Below, in pieces: positions 25,239-32,932 of a DNA stretch of 32,932 nucleotides. Numbering within the stretch: the first letter of the stretch is position 1; the number at the start of each line of letters is the position of its first letter. The translations under genes were made by a program, and so were the position numbers. This stretch comes from Treponema sp. (GTDB lineage: Bacteria > Spirochaetota > Spirochaetia > Treponematales > Treponemataceae): positions 1-32,932 of the forward strand of contig JAEELR010000212.1 in the NCBI GenBank assembly GCA_016282835.1, written 5' to 3'. The notes beneath the pieces were generated by a model. It saw only the letters and a program-made list of their open reading frames with translations, did not search any database and had not been told where the DNA came from.

Positions 25239-26963
25239 ATGCTTTCATCAGTTTCTCCATATATTGGAAAGTAGAAAAAATATACGGTTATCGCTTCGAT
25301 CCTTACAACACTTGGTATTGTGGCGAACGTTGCTCCTTATTATTTTCTGTATCAGCTGATTGTTCCTCTTACACAGCATCAGCTGCCGGATTTTAATTTC
25401 ATTGTAACGCGTGTTATTTTGATTTTCGCATGCCTTGCAATTTATGCAGTTGCTTACAGCACAGGTCTTGGGTTTTCTCATGTAAGTGCCTACAATACTC
25501 TCAAGAACATAAGGGTCTCGCTAAAAAGTAAGCTTGAAAATCAGCCGCTTGGAAATATCAGGGAGATTGGTACCGGACAGATTAAGCGTGTGTTTACTGA
25601 TGATATCGACCAGATTGAACTTCTGCTTGCCCACGCCATTCCTGAAGGCATTGCAAATCTTACTGTGCCGGTCATCGTAATTCTTGGAATGTTTATCGCA
25701 GACTGGAGGCTTGCTCTTTTGACACTTGCAACAATTCCTCTTGGCGGCATCGGAATGTTTATGATGCTTAAAGCCGGAAACTCTCTGATGGGTGCCTACT
25801 ATGAGTCAGCAAAAAAAATGAACAATACAATCATCGAATATGTAAACGGAATGGAAGCAATCAAGGTGTTTAACAAAGACGGTGATTCTTTCAATCGGTT
25901 CGGAGAGGCTGTAAAAGGCTACCGTGATTTTACTCTTGCCTGGTATAAAGTATGCTGGCCGTGGATGGCGGTTTATAACAGTACGCTCCCCTGCCTTGCA
26001 CTTTTTACCTTACCGATTGGTGGTCTTCTTGTTCTCAACGGTACGATTGCCCTGAACCAGCTGATTCTCGTTTTGTGCATGAGTTTTGCAGTAGGACCAG
26101 CAATTCTCCGCGCCCTCAGTTTCGGCGGTAAGATTCCTCAGTTGAATTATAAAATTGCCACGCTCGAAAAACTGATGAACGGCAAACCGATTCAACAGGG
26201 TGAAAGCGAATTTAAGGGAAAGAATTACGATATCGAATTTACTGATGTGCGATTTAGTTATAAAGAAAAAGAGGTGTTGCACGGCATAAATCTCACAATG
26301 AAGCAGGGCACTACAACAGCCCTCATCGGCGAGTCTGGCAGCGGTAAATCCACACTCGCAAAGCTTCTTGTACATTTCTACGATATAGACTCTGGCAGCA
26401 TAAAAATTGGTGGCCAGCCTATTACTGACATGTCTATCGAGGCCCTGAATAATCAGATTTCATATGTAGCCCAGGAACAGTTTCTTTTCAACACAACCTT
26501 GTACGAAAACATTTTAATCGGCCGTCCAGATGCAAAGCGCGAAGAAGTTCTGGATGCAGCCCGTCGTGCTCAGTGTGATGAGTTCTTAGCGCGCTTCCCT
26601 AAAGGCATCGACACACTTGCAGGCGACAGCGGTAAACAGCTTTCTGGTGGTGAACGTCAGCGTATATCTCTTGCAAGAGCAATCTTAAAAAATGCACCGG
26701 TAATTGTACTCGATGAAGCTACGGCTTTTATGGATCCTGAAAACGAAGAAAAAATGAGTGCTGCAATCAACGAGATTGTTAAAGATAAAACTGTAATCGT
26801 AATTGCACACAGACTTTCTTCAATCAAAAATGCAGATAAGATTTGTGTTCTAAAAGCAGGAAATGTAATTGCGGAAGGAAAACATTCTAAACTGAATAAA
26901 GAATCAGAAGAATACAAGAAATTGTGGAAGGCTTCTACTGCCGCTGCAAAGTGGGAGATATAA
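25239..26963 (+). pseudogene. Exporter-fold ABC transporter with in-frame TAG at codon 12
   Basis: The reading frame starts at an ATG with GGAGG (25228-25232) and reads MLSSVSPYIGK, then TAG (25272-25274), then KKYTVIASILTTLGIVANVA without any other disruption to the end, 574 sense codons in all. The part before and after the TAG together forms the expected N-terminus and first membrane span. The rest is an intact six-helix permease plus ATPase: Walker A GESGSGKS (from codon 364), LSGGE (from 468), Walker B with Asp492, AHR. A restart at the GTG at 25320 would lose part of the first span. It is either a one-base nonsense allele or needs readthrough. It pairs with the next gene as a heterodimer like siderophore/heme-linked IrtAB-type systems. 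Confidence 0.75.
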
Positions 26964-26969
26964 AGCACA

Positions 26970-27032
26970 GTCATCCCTAACTTGTTTCGGAATCTTTAAT
27001 CAAATAGATGCTGAAATAAATTCAGCATGACG
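26970..27032 (+). repeat. Dispersed repeat family B, intergenic copy
   Basis: GTCAT...CTTGTTTCGGAATCT...TGCTGAA-ATAAA-TTCAGCA-TGACG; the first hairpin is partly decayed, the second is intact. It fills the gap between the two ABC genes, and its end abuts the GAGG ribosome-binding site of the second gene. Confidence 0.8.
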
Positions 27033-27041
27033 AGGTATATT

Positions 27042-28796
27042 ATGAAAAAACAAAATAAATCAATGATTGCGATGATGCATCGTCTGGTGAACTCGTGCGG
27101 AAAATACAAGGCTTCGATTCGCGCGGCTTACATTCCGGGATTCTTTAAGGGGATGTGCATGAAGGCTCCTCTTATGCTTTCGTTTCTGATGGTGACAGGT
27201 TTTATGGCAGGCACAATGACAAAGCGTACCTGCTGGATTTACGGTGCCGTGCTTCTTGGCTGTGTTGTACTGCAGGCGGTCTTGCAGAATATTTCAGACA
27301 GACTTCAGTCAGCTGCGGGCTTCAAGGTTTTTGCCGATAAGCGTATGCAGCTCGGTGACCATTTTCGTAAGCTATCGATGGGTTATTTTACAGACGGAAA
27401 TATCGGTAAAGTGAGTTCGGTTCTTGCAACTGACATGAACTTTATCGAAGAAAACTGCATGATGGTTCTTGAAGAACTTGCAGGCTTTATGATTTCACAG
27501 GGCCTAATGATTTGCTTTATGTTCTATCTTGGCTGGCAGCTCGGTCTTGTTGCTGTTGCCTGTCTTGCCCTGAACATTCTTGTGGGAAATCTTACAACAA
27601 GAAAATCCATTTCTCATTCGATTATGAAGCAGGAATGCAGTGAACGTCTTACAGGCAGTGTCCTTGAGTTTGCAGAAGGAATCGGAGTTATCAAGGCTTT
27701 TAACCTTCTTGGGAAAAAATCTAAGGAAGTAAATAAAAGCTTTGAAAAGAACTGCAAAGAAAGCATTAATTTTGAAATAGCTTATGCTCCGTGGTGGACA
27801 AGCCTTATGCTAGCTTACGGTGCGGGAACCGCGCTTGTACTTTTGACAGCAGGGATTTTGGCGTCGAAAGGTTTAATCACAATTGAATATCTTTTAGGTA
27901 TGATTCTTTTCCTCTTCGATGTTTTTGCCGGAATCAAAGCCTACTACGGAAGCATAGCACGCCTTACAGTTACAGATGCCTGCCTCGACAGAATAGAAAG
28001 TGTTTTTGATGAAGCAGAAATCAGTAATGAAGGAACTGAGAGAATTCCTGAACCGGACAGTACTGCAAGTGAGGTTCCAGAAATTTCTTACAGCAACGTA
28101 ACCTTCGCTTATGGTGATAAGGACGCCTTAAAGAATATCAGCTTCGAAGCAGAGCGTGGTCAGATGATTGCACTCGTTGGTCCCAGTGGCGGCGGGAAAT
28201 CAACAATTGCAAACCTTCTCGCACGTTTCTGGGATATAAAAAACGGCAGCATAAAAATCCGCGGTACAGACATCCGTAAAGTTCCTGTTGCAAATCTCAT
28301 GGATAATATCTCCATGGTTTTCCAGAGAGTCTATCTTTTCCAGGACACTATTTACAACAATATCGCCATGGGAAAAACAAATGCTACCCGCGAAGAAGTT
28401 ATTGAAGTTGCAAAAAAGGCCCGCTGTTACGACTTTATCATGCAGCTGCCGGAAGGTTTTGACACGGTAATAGGTGAAGGTGGTGCAGACTTAAGCGGCG
28501 GTGAACAGCAGAGAATCTCAATCGCCCGCTGTATGCTCAAAAATGCCCCGATCGTAATCCTTGATGAAGCTACTGCCAGCGTAGATGCCGACAATGAACA
28601 CTTTATTCAGGAAGCCATCTCCGAGCTTTGCCGCGGTAAAACATTGATTGTAATTGCACACCGCTTAAACACAATCCGAAACGCCAGCCGTATTCTTGTA
28701 ATCAAAGACGGTCAGATTGTAGAAAGCGGAACACATGAGGAACTGATTTCTAAAAACGGTCATTATAAAAAAATGATTGAAAGACAAAACAGTTAG
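27042..28796 (+). CDS. ABC transporter, permease-ATPase fusion (partner of the preceding gene)
   Basis: A 584-residue protein from the ATG at 27042 with GAGG (27032-27035); the in-frame ATG at 27027 lies inside the repeat. The N-terminal permease has about six membrane helices with the typical coupling region MGYFTDGNIGKVSSVLATD. The ATPase has Walker A GPSGGGKS (380-387), signature LSGGEQQR (484-491), ILDEATAS and AHRLNTI. The fold is that of ABC exporters, but pairs like this next to ECF and iron genes can import siderophores (IrtAB/YbtPQ). The substrate is not shown by the sequence. It is homologous to the partial gene at the window end. Confidence 0.9.
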   Translation: MKKQNKSMIAMMHRLVNSCGKYKASIRAAYIPGFFKGMCMKAPLMLSFLMVTGFMAGTMTKRTCWIYGAVLLGCVVLQAVLQNISDRLQSAAGFKVFADKRMQLGDHFRKLSMGYFTDGNIGKVSSVLATDMNFIEENCMMVLEELAGFMISQGLMICFMFYLGWQLGLVAVACLALNILVGNLTTRKSISHSIMKQECSERLTGSVLEFAEGIGVIKAFNLLGKKSKEVNKSFEKNCKESINFEIAYAPWWTSLMLAYGAGTALVLLTAGILASKGLITIEYLLGMILFLFDVFAGIKAYYGSIARLTVTDACLDRIESVFDEAEISNEGTERIPEPDSTASEVPEISYSNVTFAYGDKDALKNISFEAERGQMIALVGPSGGGKSTIANLLARFWDIKNGSIKIRGTDIRKVPVANLMDNISMVFQRVYLFQDTIYNNIAMGKTNATREEVIEVAKKARCYDFIMQLPEGFDTVIGEGGADLSGGEQQRISIARCMLKNAPIVILDEATASVDADNEHFIQEAISELCRGKTLIVIAHRLNTIRNASRILVIKDGQIVESGTHEELISKNGHYKKMIERQNS

Positions 28797-28829
28797 TTCG
28801 TTTAAAACCTGCAAAAAATAAAATGTTGC

Positions 28830-28882
28830 TTGACGAGAATAAAAAAAATAATTATTATCTGCCAAAGTTAGTTATTACTAAC
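28830..28882 (+). promoter_or_regulatory. Promoter and metal-regulator-like box of the outer-membrane protein gene
   Basis: -35 TTGACG (28830-28835), 17-bp spacer, -10 TATTAT (28853-28858). A perfect palindrome GTTAGTTATTACTAAC (28867-28882) lies at the predicted start of transcription. It matches the two boxes at the flavodoxin/ECF promoters, implying the same repressor. Confidence 0.75.
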
Positions 28883-28921
28883 AATGATTATAATAAACTA
28901 ATGAAATAGGAGTATCTAAAA

Positions 28922-29926
28922 ATGATTAAATCAAAAATAATGTTAATTGGTGCAGCAGCTGCTGCTTTTATCGCATCTTCTTCATTTGCACAGGAAGTGA
29001 CTTTTGAAAACAAACTCACCTGGGGTATTACTGATATAACAATTTCAGATGCAGGAACAGATGCAGATTTATCTGCATTCAAAAATAATGCAAAAGCCGA
29101 ATACACATCAGACCAGCTTGATCTTGGTGTAGAAATTGAATTTACTGCAGCAAAGAATGAAAGCGTTTTTGAATTTGGTTCTGATGATTTTATTTCAGAT
29201 GCATTCATTGAATTCCGCCCGGTAGATGTTCTGGGAATTGGTTTCCACAGAAGTTATCCTGTAGCAGGTTCTTATCTTCCTTGTCTTGAAACAGAACTTG
29301 GAGACGCAAATATTGGAAGTGATTTTGGCTTGTTCGTACGCCCTGTTGAAGGTCTTGTTCTCGCCGGCGGTTTAGATTTTATTTCATACTTTGGACACGC
29401 TGATAAAAACCCAATAATTAATTTTGGAGCTGAATATACACTCTCTGATAAAATCGCTTTTGGAGCTGCCGTTCGTAATGTAGCTTCCGATGACCGCTCA
29501 ATTGGTTTCTATGCATCATTCTTTGGTGTTGAAGGACTTACACTTAATGCAGGTTTTACATATAACGGAACTCTTGAAGAGTACAATGTAACCGGGAACC
29601 TCATTAATGCAGCTGTTATGTACAACATCAATTCATTTGGAATCTACGCAGATGCAGTTCTTTCTGTTGGAGGAGAAGCTGATGCAGATAAAGAAATTTA
29701 TTCTGCCGTATACCTCACTTATATGATTAATGATTCCTTGTGTGCAAGCCTCTACGGCGGATTCTCATCAGACTTTGATAATGACAATTCATGGGCAATA
29801 GAAGTTAATCCTGGAATTAATTATTCATTCAACAATCGTAATATGGCAGGAGTAAGTGTGTTTGCATGCATCATGAAAGATACAGCAATTCTCTCCTTCC
29901 CTGTCTACTGGAAATACACTTTCTGA
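28922..29926 (+). CDS. Outer-membrane beta-barrel (porin-like) protein
   Basis: A 334-residue protein starting after TAGGAG. A signal peptide is clear: Lys-containing n-region, hydrophobic LIGAAAAAFIASSS, cleavage after SFA near residue 23. The mature part alternates polar and hydrophobic residues in repeated short amphipathic strands (for example FGLFVRPVEGLVLAGGL and INFGAEYTLSDKIAFGAAV) and ends in YWKYTF, with the terminal Phe expected for a barrel protein inserted by BamA. No TonB box or plug domain is seen, so it is a simple porin rather than a TonB receptor. The shared regulatory box and the flanking ABC pairs suggest it admits the same metal compound. It has its own promoter and terminator. 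Confidence 0.85.
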   Translation: MIKSKIMLIGAAAAAFIASSSFAQEVTFENKLTWGITDITISDAGTDADLSAFKNNAKAEYTSDQLDLGVEIEFTAAKNESVFEFGSDDFISDAFIEFRPVDVLGIGFHRSYPVAGSYLPCLETELGDANIGSDFGLFVRPVEGLVLAGGLDFISYFGHADKNPIINFGAEYTLSDKIAFGAAVRNVASDDRSIGFYASFFGVEGLTLNAGFTYNGTLEEYNVTGNLINAAVMYNINSFGIYADAVLSVGGEADADKEIYSAVYLTYMINDSLCASLYGGFSSDFDNDNSWAIEVNPGINYSFNNRNMAGVSVFACIMKDTAILSFPVYWKYTF

Positions 29927-29953
29927 TAAAGTAAACAACTAAAAAAATTCTTT

Positions 29954-29984
29954 TGCTGGTAGAAAAATCTACCGGCATTTTTTT
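29954..29984 (+). terminator. Terminator of the outer-membrane protein gene
   Basis: TGCTGGTAGA-AAAA-TCTACCGGCA, a 10-bp stem with one G-U pair, followed by seven T. Confidence 0.92.
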
Positions 29985-30017
29985 GCGTTAAATCTTTCTA
30001 ACAAGCGAGGTTAAATT

Positions 30018-31811
30018 ATGTCATCAAAAAATAAATCCTCTGCAAAGAAAAGTCTTCCAGGCTGGATTATAGAATTTGCAGGAGAAAAAAAAGGACAGTA
30101 CATAACAAGTATACTTTTTGCACTGTTCAGTGTGGCGTGCTGTATAGCGCCTTATTTTATGATTGCGCGGATTGTCCAGCAGCTGCTTGCCGGGGTTCGT
30201 GACTGGCCGCTGTTTCTGCGGGAAGCTGGAATTGTTGCATTGTTCTGGCTTGGAAACATTGTCTTTCATATGATTTCAACTTCCATGAGTCACATTGCAA
30301 CTTTCAATCTTCTGGGAAATATCAGAAAAAGAATGTGCGACAAGTTGACCCGCCTGCCACTTGGAACTGTTCTTGATATGCCTTCTGGTTCACTTAAAAA
30401 TATTATGATTGAACGAATTGACAGTATGGAAACAACACTCGCTCATATCGTTCCCGAATATACTTCAAATATCATTCTGTCTCTTGTGCTTATCGTGTAT
30501 CTGTTTGTGATTGACTGGCGGCTTGCCCTGGCGTGTATGGCGGTTCTGCCGATCGGTTTAATCGCTATGTGCTTTATGTTGAAAGACGGACCAGCCCGAT
30601 TTAAATATGCCCTGGATAAAACAAAGGCCTTGAACGACACTGCTGTAGAGTACATCAACGGTATTGAAGTAATCAAAGCTTTTGGAAAATCAAAATCGTC
30701 TTATGAGCGTTTTGTGGTGGCTGCCCAGGAAGGTTCTGCCTGCTATGTAGAATGGATGCGTGACTGTATCTGGCCGCATGCAGTTGCTACTGTTGTAACT
30801 CCGTCGTTGTTGTTGTCACTGCTCCCAATTGGCGGCTATATGTTTTTTAAGGGAACTGTGAATGCTTCAACTTTCATTACAATGATTGTTCTTGCTGTCA
30901 GCGCAATACAACCGTTCCTGATTGCTTTTACCTACCATGATGATATAGCTAAGGCAGGTGCAATTTTTGATGAAGTCGGTTCAGTCATGAAACTTGTAGA
31001 ACTGGACAGACCAGAGAGTGACAGGAGTACGCCGCGTGATAATTCGATTGTGCTGAAGGATGTTCATTTTAGTTATCACAAGGAAAATAACTCTACGGTG
31101 GTTGAGCCTGCCGAAACCACAAAAGAAATTCTTCACGGCATTTCAATGTCTCTCCCGCAAGGTTCGTACACTGCCTTTGTTGGTCCAAGCGGTTCGGGTA
31201 AATCTACAATCGCACGTCTTATCGCCTCTCTCTGGGATGTTGATTCTGGTTCAGTTGAAATTGGTGGAGTAAATATCAGGGACCTTTCTCTTGAAGAATA
31301 TAACCGCCGTGTCGCATACGTAAGTCAGGATAATTTTCTTTTTGATATGAGTGTTCGTGAAAACATCCGTCTGGGCCGCGAAGGTGCAACAGATGCTGAG
31401 GTTGAAGAAGTTGCCCGAAAATCAGGCTGCTACGATTTTATTATGTCGCTTGAAAACGGCTTTGACACAATCGTTGGAGGAAGCGGTGCACACTTAAGCG
31501 GAGGGGAACGACAGCGAATCGCTATTGCCCGTGCTATGATGAAGGATGCGCCAATCGTAATTCTGGATGAAGCCACTGCTTATACGGATCCTGAAAATGA
31601 AGCAATCATTCAGCAGAGTGTAGCAAAACTCGTTGCAGGAAAAACACTGATTGTAATTGCCCATCGTCTTTCAACTGTAAAAGATGCAGACAAGCTTTAT
31701 GTAATTAAAGATGGTTTGATTGATTCGTGTGGAACACATGAAGAACTGCTCGCTCAGGGTGGTTTGTACAAAGATATGTGGGAAGCACATGTAGACTCCC
31801 GAGATGCATAA
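30018..31811 (+). CDS. ABC transporter, permease-ATPase fusion (second pair, first gene)
   Basis: A 597-residue protein starting after GAGG. Six membrane helices begin with YITSILFALFSVACCIAPYFMI. The ATPase has Walker A GPSGSGKS (389-396), signature LSGGERQR (493-500), ILDEATAY and AHRLSTV. It resembles the first ABC gene of the other pair (25239-26963), for example YINGIEVIKAF against YVNGMEAIKVF, so the pairs arose by duplication. Residues ~358-369 (STVVEPAETT) are extra sequence encoded by repeat family A, inserted between the A-loop Tyr and the strand before Walker A. No promoter is evident between the porin terminator and this gene (33 bp). Confidence 0.9.
   Translation: MSSKNKSSAKKSLPGWIIEFAGEKKGQYITSILFALFSVACCIAPYFMIARIVQQLLAGVRDWPLFLREAGIVALFWLGNIVFHMISTSMSHIATFNLLGNIRKRMCDKLTRLPLGTVLDMPSGSLKNIMIERIDSMETTLAHIVPEYTSNIILSLVLIVYLFVIDWRLALACMAVLPIGLIAMCFMLKDGPARFKYALDKTKALNDTAVEYINGIEVIKAFGKSKSSYERFVVAAQEGSACYVEWMRDCIWPHAVATVVTPSLLLSLLPIGGYMFFKGTVNASTFITMIVLAVSAIQPFLIAFTYHDDIAKAGAIFDEVGSVMKLVELDRPESDRSTPRDNSIVLKDVHFSYHKENNSTVVEPAETTKEILHGISMSLPQGSYTAFVGPSGSGKSTIARLIASLWDVDSGSVEIGGVNIRDLSLEEYNRRVAYVSQDNFLFDMSVRENIRLGREGATDAEVEEVARKSGCYDFIMSLENGFDTIVGGSGAHLSGGERQRIAIARAMMKDAPIVILDEATAYTDPENEAIIQQSVAKLVAGKTLIVIAHRLSTVKDADKLYVIKDGLIDSCGTHEELLAQGGLYKDMWEAHVDSRDA
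31097..31120 (+). repeat. Dispersed repeat family A, in frame within an ABC ATPase
   Basis: GGTGGTTGAG-CCTGC-CGAAACCAC, the same family as the intergenic copies at 6632-6667 and 9644-9668. It is translated as TVVEPAETT and adds about ten residues to a surface loop of the nucleotide-binding domain. Confidence 0.8.
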
Positions 31812-31825
31812 GCGGGGGCATTGCG

Positions 31826-31847
31826 GGGGGAGACTTCCCCCTCTTTT
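31826..31847 (+). terminator. GC-rich hairpin between the second ABC pair
   Basis: GGGGGA-GACT-TCCCCC followed by TCTTTT, lying just before the AGGAG of the next gene. It could be a weak terminator that lowers expression of the second subunit, or another dispersed palindrome. Confidence 0.5.
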
Positions 31848-31859
31848 AGGAGAAAATTT

Positions 31860-32932
31860 ATGTTTGAAATGTTAATTAAATTTTTTAGATTTTGTGATGT
31901 TGAGAACCGAAGAAAATTTACCGGTTCGATTATAGTTGGAATCTTCAATTCGCTTTTTATGGCATTACGAATTGGGGCAGTAGCAGTTATGCTTAAAGGA
32001 GTAATAGCTTCGGCAATTGATGGAACTGCCTTTGAAATGAAAACTGTATGGCTTTCTTTTGTAATTATGTGTGTCAGCATAATTGGTGGAATTATTACCA
32101 GAAAGGTAACTGCAATGTGGCAGTGCGAAGGTGGTTATCGTACCTGCGCAAAAAAACGTATCGAGATTGCCGAGCATCTTCGTTATCTTCCTATGGGATA
32201 CTTCAACGAAAACAGTCTTGGAGAAATTACTTCTGTAACAACAAATACAATGGAGTCTGTAGGTGATGTTGCAACCCGTGCTGTAATGATGGTGTTCCAA
32301 GGCTTACTCGATACTTCGCTTATTATTGTAATGCTATTCTTCTTTGACTGGAGAATTGCTCTGGTTGCACTTGCAGGCTTTGGACTTTTTGAATTTGTAA
32401 ATCTGTTTATGCGTGTAGCTGTACGTGATGTTTCTGCCCAAAAGATTAAGGCTGATGCTGCTGAGATTGGAAAAGTCCTGGAATACATTCAGGGAATTGC
32501 AGAAGTAAAAGCATACAACCTTGCAGGAAAACGACGCCGTGAACTTAATTCTGTTATTGAAAAACGCCTGAAGATTCTCATTAAAATGGAGATGCGTTGT
32601 ATTCCTGTTTCAAACTTACAGTCGTTAGTTGCAAAACTAAGCGGAGTTGCAATGATGCTCGCTTCGTTATATTTCTATTTTGCTGGAACGATGGACTTAG
32701 CAAACTGCAGTACAATGCTTGTTTGTTCATTTATGCTGTTCAATGCTCTTGAGGCCGGCGGAAATTATTCGGCGCTTTTGAGAACAATTGATATTGGCGT
32801 AACAAAGGCAAGTAAGATTCTCGCACTTCCGACTATGAATATTGAGGGTAGGGAGCGACCTGCGGAGCAGGAAAAAACAGTCCAGTGGACTGTTTTTAGC
32901 GAGTCTCCGAGCAGCTGTGCTGCGAAGGCGGA
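31860..32932 (+). CDS. ABC transporter, permease-ATPase fusion (second pair, second gene; cut by the window end)
   Basis: 357 codons plus two bases are visible, open to the window end; the ATPase domain lies beyond. It starts after AGGAG. Membrane helices include GSIIVGIFNSLFMALRIGAV, FVIMCVSIIGGII, LIIVMLFFFDWRIALVALAG and LSGVAMMLASLYFYF. The segment LPMGYFNENSLGEITSVTTN matches the same region of the gene at 27042-28796, its closest relative here. The last ~28 visible residues (after LPTMNIEG, starting RERPAEQEK) are encoded by palindromic repeat DNA in what should be the permease-ATPase linker. Completion of the protein cannot be checked. Confidence 0.85.
   Translation, partial: MFEMLIKFFRFCDVENRRKFTGSIIVGIFNSLFMALRIGAVAVMLKGVIASAIDGTAFEMKTVWLSFVIMCVSIIGGIITRKVTAMWQCEGGYRTCAKKRIEIAEHLRYLPMGYFNENSLGEITSVTTNTMESVGDVATRAVMMVFQGLLDTSLIIVMLFFFDWRIALVALAGFGLFEFVNLFMRVAVRDVSAQKIKADAAEIGKVLEYIQGIAEVKAYNLAGKRRRELNSVIEKRLKILIKMEMRCIPVSNLQSLVAKLSGVAMMLASLYFYFAGTMDLANCSTMLVCSFMLFNALEAGGNYSALLRTIDIGVTKASKILALPTMNIEGRERPAEQEKTVQWTVFSESPSSCAAKA
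32846..32932 (+). repeat. Palindromic GC-rich repeat in frame in the ABC linker
   Basis: Nested palindromes: CCTGCGGAGCAGG, AAAACAGTCCAGTGGACTGTTTT and GCAGCTGTGCTGC style stems occur within ~85 bp. The 11-mer GCGAAGGCGGA at the very end also occurs in the intergenic element at 258-268. The reading frame stays open throughout. The element continues past the window. Confidence 0.6.

Noticed and set aside
27027..27041. Earlier ATG for the second ABC gene
   Set aside because: It lies inside the dispersed repeat; the ATG at 27042 is correctly spaced from GAGG.

Overview
The window looks like chromosome from a host-associated Treponema or a close spirochaete relative. It has AT-rich coding DNA with A/T-ending codons, a FliM-type flagellar switch protein, an ECF transporter S component that I recognise as the 'Trep_Strep' type, an outer-membrane barrel protein (so a diderm), and many dispersed palindromic repeats. 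The species cannot be named from the sequence alone. No rRNA, tRNA or CRISPR array was found.

Region 1 (1-6467) is an accessory locus and the best candidate for an undescribed system. A WYL/WCX regulator (minus strand) diverges from a small Xre-type HTH gene, a tandem (two-module) AAA+ ATPase, a coiled-coil protein of unknown family, and an orphan FliM protein with an extra SpoA (FliN-like) domain and a duplicated CheY-binding motif. The same 19-bp palindrome (ATTCTCA-N5-TGAGAAT) lies 9 bp upstream of the -10 element of both the HTH/ATPase transcript and the FliM-like gene, so both promoters are probably controlled by one regulator.

Region 2 (6468-10391) holds a membrane diguanylate cyclase, a PlsC-like acyltransferase fused to a zinc ribbon, a GNAT protein, a 141-bp imperfect inverted repeat and two copies of a GGTGGTTGAG...CGAAACCACC repeat.

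Region 3 (10392-18205, minus strand) runs Na/Pi cotransporter - DAHP synthase/prephenate dehydratase fusion - carA - carB. A strong promoter and an intrinsic terminator lie in the leader just before carA and suggest attenuation. The DAHP synthase half has Ser where the family has its metal-binding Cys.

Region 4 (18206-19713) is a small toxin-antitoxin-like unit (56-aa ORF overlapping a GNAT toxin-like gene) next to an HD-domain (p)ppGpp-hydrolase-like gene broken by an internal deletion.

Region 5 (19838-32932) looks like a metal/heme or siderophore uptake island: DUF3793 protein, flavodoxin, ECF transporter (S, T and a double ATPase), enolase, an exporter-fold ABC pair, an outer-membrane protein, and a second ABC pair that runs off the window. 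Three copies of a GTTAGT-N4-ACTAAC-like box sit on the flavodoxin/ECF divergent promoters and on the outer-membrane protein promoter, consistent with one metal-responsive repressor. The first ABC gene has an in-frame TAG at codon 12. Three ABC-type proteins carry dispersed-repeat DNA translated in frame at domain junctions or surface loops.
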